From Austwickia sp039812465 (GTDB lineage: Bacteria; Actinomycetota; Actinomycetes; Actinomycetales; Dermatophilaceae), in NCBI GenBank assembly GCA_039812465.1, contig JBDIAS010000005.1, positions 1-44,599 on the forward strand: a DNA stretch of 44,599 nt, written 5' to 3'. The notes under the pieces are model-generated. The model saw only the letters and a program-made list of their open reading frames with translations. It did no database searches and had not been told where the DNA came from. This document shows positions 7,679-16,233 of this stretch, in pieces. The number at the start of each line of letters is the position of its first letter. Positions within the stretch are counted from its first letter, which is position 1. The position numbers were made by a program, and so were the translations under genes.

Positions 7679-9798
7679 GATCGGCCCGGGGGTGGGGGCG
7701 CGTCCAGCGCGCCGGCGCCGCTGGCTCGTACGGGTTCTCCTCCCACGTCCGGCTGCGGCGAGGCGTCCATCGGGGGTAGGTCCTCCCGGTCCGCCGGGCC
7801 GGTGCGCCGCGTGGGGTCAGCGCGCGTCCCCGCGTCGTCGTCCACGCTCTCCGCGGCCTGGCCCTTCGTCGCCGTACCCTTCTTCGCCGTACCCTTCGTC
7901 GCCGTGCCCTTCTTCGCCGTGCCCTTCTTCGCCGTACCCTTCGTCGCCGCGCCCTCCGTCGTCGCGCCCTTCGTTGTCGTGAGCTCGGGGGCACGCTCGA
8001 CGTCCGTCTCCCCGGCCGGATCCCTCACCGGCTCCACGGGCGCGGGCGGCGCGACGACGCCGACCGTCTCGGCGGTGGCGCGAGCCGGTGCGCCCGCCGC
8101 GGTGATGGGCTCCCCGACCGGCGTGGCGCCCTCACGGTCGAACTCCTTCGGCGGCGGATCGGCCAGCGGGAGCGGCGAGTACCCGATCGGGCGGCCCGCC
8201 ACGCGCGGCAAAGTCAGGCGGAACCGGCAGCCGTCCCCCGGTGTCCCCCAGGCCTGGAGCCACCCGTCGTGCAGGCGGGCATCCTCCAGAGCGATGGCCA
8301 GGCCCAGGCCCGTGCCGCCCGTGGTGCGTTTGCGGGCCGGGTCGGCCCGCCAGAAACGGGTGAACACCAGATCGGCCTGCCCGGGTTGCAGCCCGATGCC
8401 GTGGTCCCGCACCGCCACCGCGACCGCCTCGTCGTTGCCGCCGAGTTCGACGCGGATCGGCGTCCCCTCGCCGTGCTCGAGCGCGTTGACGACGATGTTG
8501 CGGACGATCCGCTCGACGCGACGCGGGTCCAGCTCCGCCTTGAGCGGCTCGTCGGGGCCGACCAGCTCCACCGAGCTGCCCTTGTGGCGGGCGAGTTCGA
8601 CGCTCGCGGCGAGGACCCGATCCACGACGTCCCGCACGTCGACCTTCTGTCGATCCAGATTCGCGGCGCCGGCGTCGAAGCGGCTGATCTCCAGCAGGTC
8701 GGCGAGCAGCAGGTCGAACCGGTCCACCTCGGCGTGCAGGATCTCCGCCGAACGTCTCGGAACCGGACCGAACTCCTCCCGCTCGTCGTAGATGACCTCG
8801 GCGGCCATCCGGATCGTCGTCAGCGGGGTGCGCAGCTCGTGCGACACGTCGGACACGAAACGCTGCTGGACCGCGGACATGTCCTCCAGCCGGCCGATCT
8901 GCGCCTGCAGCGTGTCCGCCATCGCGTTGAACGCGGTCCCCAGCTTGGCCAGATCGTCCTGACCCTTGACGATCAGCCGCTCGTTGAAGCGCCCCTTGGC
9001 GAGCCGCTGGGCGACCACCGCGGCCTCGCGGACCGGGTCGACCGCGAGCCGGGTCACCACGTGCGCCACCAGCCCGATCAACGCTGCGAAGACCACCACG
9101 CCGAGCAGGAACGTGCCGCGCACCATGTTCAGGATCTGTTCCTGGCGCTCCAACGGATAGACGAAGTACAGCTCGTACTGGCCGGCGTCGGGCACCGACA
9201 CCAACGTGCCGATCAGGACGGTCGGCAGGGTGCGCTCCCCGGCCGGGATGCGGATGACCTTGCGCTGCTGGTGGGTCGGGTCGGCGGCCAGAGCGTCGCG
9301 GATGTCCTGCGGCACGATGCCGGCGTCCAGTCCCGTGTCCATCGCGGGCAGCACCAGCTGGGTCGAGTTGTTGCGTAGCGCGCGGATCAGGATGACGTGG
9401 CGCGACTCGTCGCCCCGGGCGGCCGCCTCCTGGCGGATCGTGTCGTACACCCGCTGTCGGATGGTCTCCGGGTCGGTCTGCTCGATGTTGTCGAGGCGCT
9501 CCTGGACGGCCCGGGTGCTCGCCACCGATTGGACCCGAGCGGTGGCGATCCGGTCCTGGACCAGACCGTCCGCGATCCGCTGGTAGAGGAACACCTCCAG
9601 GAGCCCCATCATCACCAGGCTCAGCAGGATGGTCGTGGTCACCACGCGGAACTGCAGGCTGGCCCGCCACCAGCGGGCGACCCAGCGCAGGAAGCGGACC
9701 GCCGCGTCGCGCACGCCGAGCAGCGCTCCGTAGACCGCGCGGCCTGCTGCGGTGAGCGCGGCCCGCACGGTGTCCGGACGCCGGTCGGCGGAGGCCAT
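7675..9798 (-). CDS. mtrB: Sensor histidine kinase MtrB with repetitive C-terminal tail
   Basis: 707 residues. Two membrane segments (about 52-72 and 228-248) flank an extracytoplasmic sensor region. A HAMP domain (about 249-300) precedes the dimerisation helix with the phospho-accepting H320 in VSDVSHELRTPLTT. The ATPase domain shows the N-box (N434/N438), DHGIGL (465-470) and GTGLGL (495-500). MtrB phosphorylates MtrA to control cell-wall and division genes. After the kinase domain (about residue 540) is a disordered tail of ~165 residues, rich in Pro, Ala and Thr, with eight basic five-residue repeats such as KKGTA coded at 7861-7980. This tail is longer than I expect for the family. The gene follows mtrA by 16 bases and overlaps lpqB. 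Confidence 0.96.
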   Translation of the reverse strand: MASADRRPDTVRAALTAAGRAVYGALLGVRDAAVRFLRWVARWWRASLQFRVVTTTILLSLVMMGLLEVFLYQRIADGLVQDRIATARVQSVASTRAVQERLDNIEQTDPETIRQRVYDTIRQEAAARGDESRHVILIRALRNNSTQLVLPAMDTGLDAGIVPQDIRDALAADPTHQQRKVIRIPAGERTLPTVLIGTLVSVPDAGQYELYFVYPLERQEQILNMVRGTFLLGVVVFAALIGLVAHVVTRLAVDPVREAAVVAQRLAKGRFNERLIVKGQDDLAKLGTAFNAMADTLQAQIGRLEDMSAVQQRFVSDVSHELRTPLTTIRMAAEVIYDEREEFGPVPRRSAEILHAEVDRFDLLLADLLEISRFDAGAANLDRQKVDVRDVVDRVLAASVELARHKGSSVELVGPDEPLKAELDPRRVERIVRNIVVNALEHGEGTPIRVELGGNDEAVAVAVRDHGIGLQPGQADLVFTRFWRADPARKRTTGGTGLGLAIALEDARLHDGWLQAWGTPGDGCRFRLTLPRVAGRPIGYSPLPLADPPPKEFDREGATPVGEPITAAGAPARATAETVGVVAPPAPVEPVRDPAGETDVERAPELTTTKGATTEGAATKGTAKKGTAKKGTATKGTAKKGTATKGQAAESVDDDAGTRADPTRRTGPADREDLPPMDASPQPDVGGEPVRASGAGALDAPPPPGRS
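7861..7980. repeat. 15-bp tandem repeat coding the Lys-rich tail of MtrB
   Basis: About eight imperfect units related to gtcgccgtacccttc on the plus strand. On the coding strand they give five-residue repeats TKGTA/KKGTA in frame, with only synonymous or T/K, E/K, A/T differences. Confidence 0.9.
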
Positions 9799-9814
9799 CA
9801 GCTGCCGGCGCCGG

Positions 9815-10495
9815 TCAGCTCGGGCCGGCCTTGTAGCCCACGCCCCGCACGGTCACGACGATCTGCGGGTGCTCGGGGTCCTTCTCGATCTTGCTGCGCA
9901 GCCGCTGGACGTGGACGTTGACGAGCCGGGTGTCGCCAGCGTGCCGGTAGCCCCAGACCTGCTCCAGCAGCACCTCCCGGCTGAACACCTGCCACGGCTT
10001 GCGGGCGAGCGCGACCAGCAGGTCGAACTCCAGCGGCGTGAGCGGCACCGACACGCCGTCGCGCTTGACCGAGTGACCCGCCACGTCGATGACGAGGTCG
10101 CCGATGGTGAGGCGCTCCGGCTCGGGCTCTTCCCCGCGCCGCAGACGCGCCCGCACGCGCGCGATCAGCTCCTGCGGTTTGAACGGCTTGACCATGTAAT
10201 CGTCGGCGCCCGACTCCAACCCGACGACGATGTCGATCGTGTCCGTGCGTGCCGACAGCATGACGATCGGCACGACCGACTCGCCACGGATCCGTCGGCA
10301 CACCTCGATGCCGTCCATACCGGGGAGCATCACGTCGAGCAGCACGAGGTCGGGCTGCAGCGCGCGGAACGCGTCCAGCGCGGACGGCCCGTCGGCGCGG
10401 TGCGTGACGTCCAGTCCCTCCGCGCGCAGGACGATGCCCAGCATCTCGGCCAGGGCCAGATCGTCGTCCACAACCAATACGTGCGCCTTCACCAC
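9815..10495 (-). CDS. mtrA: Response regulator MtrA
   Basis: 226 residues, OmpR/PhoB class. The receiver (1-~118) has the acidic cluster D10-D12, phosphoacceptor D54 in LVLLDVMLP, and MVKPF with the conserved lysine. The winged-helix DNA-binding domain (about 128-224) includes LTPLEFDLLVALARKP and VNVHVQRLRSKIEKDPEHP. MtrA is a near-universal actinobacterial regulator of cell-wall hydrolases, division and replication genes, partnered with MtrB just downstream. Two consecutive GTG codons start the frame (10495 and 10492); a GAGGAGGG sequence upstream supports either. The hairpin at 10549-10590 separates it from ahcY. The tmk gene that follows mtrA in M. tuberculosis is absent here. Confidence 0.97.
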   Translation of the reverse strand: MVKAHVLVVDDDLALAEMLGIVLRAEGLDVTHRADGPSALDAFRALQPDLVLLDVMLPGMDGIEVCRRIRGESVVPIVMLSARTDTIDIVVGLESGADDYMVKPFKPQELIARVRARLRRGEEPEPERLTIGDLVIDVAGHSVKRDGVSVPLTPLEFDLLVALARKPWQVFSREVLLEQVWGYRHAGDTRLVNVHVQRLRSKIEKDPEHPQIVVTVRGVGYKAGPS

Positions 10496-10548
10496 GACTC
10501 CCCTCCTCTCGGTGACCTGGGGATTCTACCTGGGCACCGCCTGGACGT

Positions 10549-10590
10549 GCGGGAGCGGCGCGTGGTGCCTGCCCAACGCGCCGCTCCCGC
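10549..10590 (-). terminator. Strong hairpin after ahcY
   Basis: A perfect 14-bp stem (10549-10562 paired with 10577-10590, arm gcgggagcggcgcg) with a 14-base loop lies 19 bases after the ahcY stop and upstream of mtrA. It is a likely Rho-independent-type terminator without a T-tract and should insulate mtrAB from ahcY. Confidence 0.75.
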
Positions 10591-10609
10591 CGTGTGCCTC
10601 AGGCGTTCC

Positions 10610-12061
<1,452 letters not shown>

Positions 12062-12124
12062 GTACATCTCTTTCGTCGCGTTGCGTACGGTCACCGGCGC
12101 TGCCCCATCCGGGCCGCAGGGCGG

Positions 12125-12172
12125 GCCGGGCGGACGCCCGGCGCCGCGGGCTGCCGCGGGTCATCACCCGCG
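12125..12172 (-). promoter_or_regulatory. Structured leader upstream of ahcY
   Basis: Two perfect hairpins lie in the ahcY leader: gccgggcg (12125-12132)/cgcccggc (12135-12142) with a 2-base gap, and cgcgggt (12155-12161)/acccgcg (12166-12172) with a 4-base loop. I do not see the conserved core of the SAH riboswitch, so the function is open. Confidence 0.4.
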
Positions 12173-12237
12173 CCGGCGCACCTGGTCACAGTATCGGCAG
12201 ACGGGGCGCGCGCCTGACCCGCCGCCGACGACGCCGC

Positions 12238-12933
12238 TCAGCGGGTCGCCGGGACCGCGAAGGCAATGACGTTGTCCCGGTAACTGTTTCCCGACGGTGT
12301 CGAGAGCAGCGGTCCGCCGCAAGTGACGATGGCGAGTCGGCGATCGCCGCCGGGAGGAAACGCCGGCAGATCGTCCTTGCGGGTCACGATCAGCGAATCC
12401 ACCCGCCACGTCCAGGCGCGCGCCTGGGCGTCGGTGGTCACGACCCAGGCCCCGGGGGCCAGGTCGGACAGGCCGACCAGGGCGCCGGGACCGACGCCGG
12501 CCACGTCGACGTGCCCGGCGAGCAGGGTGGTTCCCGCCGCAGCTCCCAGCCCCGGCCCGCCGTCCCACGCGCCCACGACGTTCGGATCACCGGGAATCAC
12601 CAGCTCGCCTGCGGCGTCGAGGTGCTCCGGGACCAACGGGGCGTCCACGCCGATCGAGGGGATCAATAGCCGATCGGGCCTGTACGGAGGCGCAGGGGGC
12701 CGCTCCCGCTCGACGCCCGATCCTGACGGGGCGGCGCCCAGGGCGCGTTCGAACGTGCGCGCCGGCAACGGGGCGGGCGGCGGGTCGGCGTGCCACACGC
12801 CCCACCCCAGCAGTGCGAGCCCCACCAGCACGCCGCCGCGACACGCCGCGCGCAGGCGACGATGGCGGTGGCCACCCGCCCGATGAAGGGGGGTGGCCAC
12901 CGCCGCTTCGACGCCCCGTCGGCGAACCGTCAC
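12238..12933 (-). CDS. Class E/F-type sortase
   Basis: 231 residues. One N-terminal membrane segment (about 34-48, GVLVGLALLGWGVW) is followed by a Pro-rich linker and the sortase barrel. The catalytic triad is visible: H141 in LLAGHVDV, C205 in IVTCGG and R219 in YRDN. Sortases cut a sorting signal between Thr and Gly and attach the protein to the cell wall. The short size, with a Pro-rich stalk, fits actinobacterial class E/F enzymes. Its start (GTG, 12933) lies 53 bases after the stop of a gene whose product ends in a membrane segment and basic tail, so enzyme and substrate are probably co-transcribed. Confidence 0.9.
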   Translation of the reverse strand: MTVRRRGVEAAVATPLHRAGGHRHRRLRAACRGGVLVGLALLGWGVWHADPPPAPLPARTFERALGAAPSGSGVERERPPAPPYRPDRLLIPSIGVDAPLVPEHLDAAGELVIPGDPNVVGAWDGGPGLGAAAGTTLLAGHVDVAGVGPGALVGLSDLAPGAWVVTTDAQARAWTWRVDSLIVTRKDDLPAFPPGGDRRLAIVTCGGPLLSTPSGNSYRDNVIAFAVPATR

Positions 12934-12986
12934 CGGGTCATCCCGGGACCGGCACCGATCGCCGCAGGACGTCGAACTCCCCTGGA

Positions 12987-14504
12987 TCAGGAGTCATAGC
13001 GCCGCCGCGAGAGGACCAGCAACCCGACCCCGCTGACGAGCAGGACGCCGAGCCCGGCGGTGACGAATCGTCCGTCGACGATCGACGCGGAGGCGATCCC
13101 CGTGTCGATGACGCTCGGCGCGTTGCCCCGCCGGGGCGGCTGCGTCGACGCTGGGGTGGTTGACCCCACGACGGCGGTGGTCGTCGACGTGCCGGGCGCG
13201 ACCGGCGGCGTGATCACCGCGGGTAGCGTCGTGGTTGGCGCTTCCGGGGGCGCGGTGTCCGACGTAGTGGCGGTGCCCGGAGTAGTGGCCGTGCCGGGTG
13301 CCGTCGCGGTGGGCGGGGGCGTCCCCGGCACGATGCTGGTCGGCGTGTCCGTCGGACTCGTGACCGTCGTCGCGGGGGACGTGGTCGCCGTCGGCTGTCC
13401 CGGAACCGTGGTGGTCGGCGGCATCGTCGGGAGGGTCGGGGTGCCCGGCGGGACGTACGGGGGCGTGTACGGGGGCACCGTGGTCGTCTCCGTCGCCGGC
13501 ACCGTCTGGGTCTGGGTCGCGCGCGGGGACGGCGCCTCGCCGACTCCTGCCCCACCGGCCCAGGCCACGCGCGTCGACACCGGGATGGTTCCGCCGCCGA
13601 TGGTGACCGAGCCGGAGTTCCGGTACTCGGGCAGGTCGGCGGTCAGACGGGAGCGGCCCAGGAGGACCGGGATGCGTCCCACGTCGGACGAGCGCGGTCG
13701 CAGCTCCACCACGAGCAGGGACGGGCTGCATTCCGTGATCGTCCACTGGTCGGGCGCGAACGAGCCCTCGGTCTTGACGCCGCCGGAGTTCGTCGTGCCC
13801 CACTGCATCAGCGGGGCGTCGCACGCGATCGCCTGGCCCGGGCCCGGCTCGTCGCGGAACGTGATCGGAGCAGGCCCGGCGATCCGGGGTCCGTTGATCG
13901 CCCAGAGCATCCGCTCGTCGGCGGGGACGTCTGCCGGTGGGCTGGAGATCCAGGTCGCCCACTTGTTCGCCGTGCCGGAGTAGTCCCCCACGGGCGCAGG
14001 CACGATGCTGACGCTGTCGCGGAACACCACGTTGTCCACGGTGAACACCACCGGCAGAACGCCCTCCTCGGACTGGGTCACCTTGGCCGCGAAGAAGGCG
14101 GTGCCCGACACGTTGACGTGCTCGGCCGCCCACGGCGTCATCGTGAAGGTCGCGGTGGAGTCGTCGATCGACGCGCGCGCCACGACGCCCAACTCACCGG
14201 TCGACCGGTCGGTGCCGGGCAGGTCGAAGTCGGTGTGGCTCAGCGCGCGGAGCTCTGACGGGAGGGTGACGGTGAATGTCGAGCCGTCCTGCGTACCGTC
14301 GGGCACGCGCCAGGCGACGTCGACCGTCACCCAGGAGTTCGGCGGGGTGCTGTCCTGGCGGATCGAGACGGAGGTGACGGCGTGAGAGATGGAGTCCGCG
14401 TGGGTCTTCGTGCCGGGCACCGCCACCACGAGCAGGGCCGTGAGCAGCGCGGCGATGAGCGCGAGCACGCGGAGGCGGCGGGACCGAGGTAAGGGTGAGT
14501 GCAT
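12987..14504 (-). CDS. Secreted surface protein with Thr/Pro stalk and C-terminal anchor
   Basis: 505 residues from the ATG at 14504. A signal peptide (about 1-37, with RRLRVLALIAALLTALLVV) is followed by two Ig-like regions (about 40-320) that resemble adhesive domains of MSCRAMM-type surface proteins, for example STFTVTLPSELRAL. A long Thr/Pro/Ala stalk (about 330-450) leads to a C-terminal signal: VIDTG, a hydrophobic run FVTAGLGVLLVSGVGLLVL, then RRR. This layout is that of a sortase substrate, but the expected LPxTG or LAxTG is replaced by VIDTG. The sortase gene follows directly. Ligand unknown. A second in-frame start lies at 14579, but the signal peptide favours 14504. A promoter with an adjacent palindrome is at 14663-14703. 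Confidence 0.85.
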   Translation of the reverse strand: MHSPLPRSRRLRVLALIAALLTALLVVAVPGTKTHADSISHAVTSVSIRQDSTPPNSWVTVDVAWRVPDGTQDGSTFTVTLPSELRALSHTDFDLPGTDRSTGELGVVARASIDDSTATFTMTPWAAEHVNVSGTAFFAAKVTQSEEGVLPVVFTVDNVVFRDSVSIVPAPVGDYSGTANKWATWISSPPADVPADERMLWAINGPRIAGPAPITFRDEPGPGQAIACDAPLMQWGTTNSGGVKTEGSFAPDQWTITECSPSLLVVELRPRSSDVGRIPVLLGRSRLTADLPEYRNSGSVTIGGGTIPVSTRVAWAGGAGVGEAPSPRATQTQTVPATETTTVPPYTPPYVPPGTPTLPTMPPTTTVPGQPTATTSPATTVTSPTDTPTSIVPGTPPPTATAPGTATTPGTATTSDTAPPEAPTTTLPAVITPPVAPGTSTTTAVVGSTTPASTQPPRRGNAPSVIDTGIASASIVDGRFVTAGLGVLLVSGVGLLVLSRRRYDS

Positions 14505-14662
14505 GGTCGCCTTGTCAGGGTCGGCCGGGGCGGGGGCATCAGCCGGCGCCCGGCGGGAGGCGCCCAGGCGAGTGGCCACCGCGACGTATCAGGCGTCCGG
14601 CGGCGTCGCTCTGGGTGGTTGGCAGCGTTACCCTAGCAAGCAATCATCCCGGCGCTTTGCAC

Positions 14663-14691
14663 CTAAACCGTTGTCCACCAATATGTTTCAA
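14663..14691 (-). promoter_or_regulatory. Promoter candidate for the surface-protein/sortase operon
   Basis: On the minus strand TTGAAA (14686-14691), 17 bases, then GTTTAG (14663-14668). The area is unusually AT-rich for this genome. A perfect 12-bp palindrome abuts the -35 box. Confidence 0.45.
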
Positions 14692-14703
14692 GGACGATCG
14701 TCC
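14692..14703. promoter_or_regulatory. Perfect 12-bp palindrome (possible operator)
   Basis: ggacgatcgtcc is a perfect palindrome directly upstream of the candidate -35 box of the surface-protein operon. Such sites often bind a dimeric regulator; the factor is unknown. Confidence 0.4.
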
Positions 14704-14757
14704 ACGTCGTGGAGCGCGTGCGGGACGGGGGGACGCGGGTGGAACGGGGCGGCGCCG

Positions 14758-16143
14758 TCAGGCTCCCGGCGGGTCCAACTCCACCCCGAGGAGCGCGTTC
14801 TCCAAGACCTCCGAGAGCGCCGGGTGGATCCAGTATTGTCCGCGCGCCACTTCGTCGGCGCGCTGCCGGAATGACATGGCCTGGATGGCCGGCTGGATGA
14901 CGGTCGAGGCGAACTCGCCCATCAGGTGCACGCCGAGGAGCAGGCCGGTGGCCGGGTCGGCGAGAACCTTGCAGACCCCGTACTCGTCTTCGAGCGCCCA
15001 ACCGAACGCGGTGTCCCCGTACTTCTGGAGCTTGACCGCGAATCGCCGGCCCTCGGCCTCCAACTGCTGCTGCGTGGCGCCCACCGTGGCGATCTGCGGG
15101 CGGCTGAACACCGCGGCCGGCACGAAGGCGTGGTCGAACGAGCGCAGGTCCTTCGGGTGGGCCAGGTTGTGCGCCACGACCCTCGCCTCGTGGTTGGCGA
15201 CATGCTTGAGCTGATAGGGGGAACTCGCGTCGCCCAGCGCCCAGACCCCCGGCGCCGTGGTGCGTCCGTGGGCGTCCACCACGACCCGCCCGTCCTCGTG
15301 GCACGCGACCTTCGCGGCCTCCAGCCCCAGGTCGTCGGTGTTGGGGCGGCGGCCGGTGGCGACCAGGAGGACGTCTGCCGACGCCGCGGTGCCATCGTCG
15401 AGACCGAGCCGGATCCCGTCCTCCGTCGTCCCGGCCGACACGACGCCGCGGCCGAGCCGGACGTCCCACTGGGCGAGCGCCCGCTCCGTGAACGCCGCCG
15501 AGATGTCGAAGTCCTGCCGGCGCAGCAGGCGCGGCCCCCGGACGACCAGCGTCACCGCCACCCCGAGCGCGGAAAAGATGTGCGCGAACTCGGCGGCGAT
15601 GTAGCCGCCACCGAGGATGACCATCGAGGCGGGCAGTTCGTCCATCCGCATGACGTCGTCCGAGGTGTGGAAGGGCACCCCGGAGGCGCTGATGACGTCA
15701 GGGATGACGGGCCGGGCCCCGGTGGCGATCACGACCTGTTCGGCCCGCACCTGCGCTCGGCCCCCGTCGTTCAGGGCGATGTCCAGCGTGCGATCGCCGG
15801 TGAAGCGCGCGTGCCCGAGGTAGGCCGTCGTACCGGGGCCGGTGAGCCGGTAGTCCCGCCCGCCCCGCGAGATCGGGTCGATCCGCCCGAAGATCCGGTC
15901 TCGGATGTCACGCCAGCGCACCGCGTCCACCCGGGAGTCGACCCCGAACCGCGCCGAATCACGCGCGGCCACCGCCAGGTCCGCCGTGTGGACGTACATC
16001 TTGGTCGGGATGCACCCGACGTTCAGACAGGTCCCCCCGAAGACGCCCTGCTCGATGACGGCGACCTGGGCGTCGGCGAAATCGGGCGTGACCAGGGAGT
16101 TGCCGGAACCGGATCCGATGATGGCGAGGTCGACGTGGTCCAC
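14758..16143 (-). CDS. mtr: Mycothione reductase
   Basis: 461 residues, class I pyridine nucleotide-disulfide oxidoreductase. The FAD site is at the N-terminus (LAIIGSGSGN), followed by the redox pair C39/C44 in GGTCLNVGCIPTK; a second GxGxxA-type nucleotide site is near residue 180 (ILGGGYIAAEFA). The catalytic pair H440/E445 is in IHPALSEVLENAL. The GSGSGNSLVTP start and the FGGTCLNVGC spacing separate mycothione reductase from lipoamide dehydrogenase. It uses NADPH to reduce oxidised mycothiol, the main thiol of actinobacteria. The start is a GTG at 16143. A TATCCT box six bases before it suggests a leaderless message. Confidence 0.93.
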   Translation of the reverse strand: MDHVDLAIIGSGSGNSLVTPDFADAQVAVIEQGVFGGTCLNVGCIPTKMYVHTADLAVAARDSARFGVDSRVDAVRWRDIRDRIFGRIDPISRGGRDYRLTGPGTTAYLGHARFTGDRTLDIALNDGGRAQVRAEQVVIATGARPVIPDVISASGVPFHTSDDVMRMDELPASMVILGGGYIAAEFAHIFSALGVAVTLVVRGPRLLRRQDFDISAAFTERALAQWDVRLGRGVVSAGTTEDGIRLGLDDGTAASADVLLVATGRRPNTDDLGLEAAKVACHEDGRVVVDAHGRTTAPGVWALGDASSPYQLKHVANHEARVVAHNLAHPKDLRSFDHAFVPAAVFSRPQIATVGATQQQLEAEGRRFAVKLQKYGDTAFGWALEDEYGVCKVLADPATGLLLGVHLMGEFASTVIQPAIQAMSFRQRADEVARGQYWIHPALSEVLENALLGVELDPPGA

Positions 16144-16149
16144 CCGGCG

Positions 16150-16155
16150 AGGATA
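16150..16155 (-). promoter_or_regulatory. -10 box for leaderless mtr
   Basis: TATCCT on the minus strand, exactly six bases before the GTG start, fits the TAnnnT-N6-start layout of leaderless actinobacterial genes. Confidence 0.5.
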
Positions 16156-16170
16156 GCCCGCGGAGCGGGG

Positions 16171-16227
16171 CAGGCAGGACGGGGCGGCGCGGTTCCAGGC
16201 AGGACGGGGCGGCGCGGTTCCAGGCAG
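16171..16227. repeat. 25-bp tandem repeat between the SIS gene and mtr
   Basis: Two identical 25-base units (16171-16195 and 16196-16220), beginning caggcaggacggggcggc, plus seven bases of a third. It fills most of the 90-base gap between the two genes. Confidence 0.95.
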
Positions 16228-16233
16228 CCCGCG

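Noticed and set aside
12095..12237. SAH riboswitch before ahcY
   Set aside because: Two hairpins are present but the conserved core sequence is not recognised; reported only as a structured leader.
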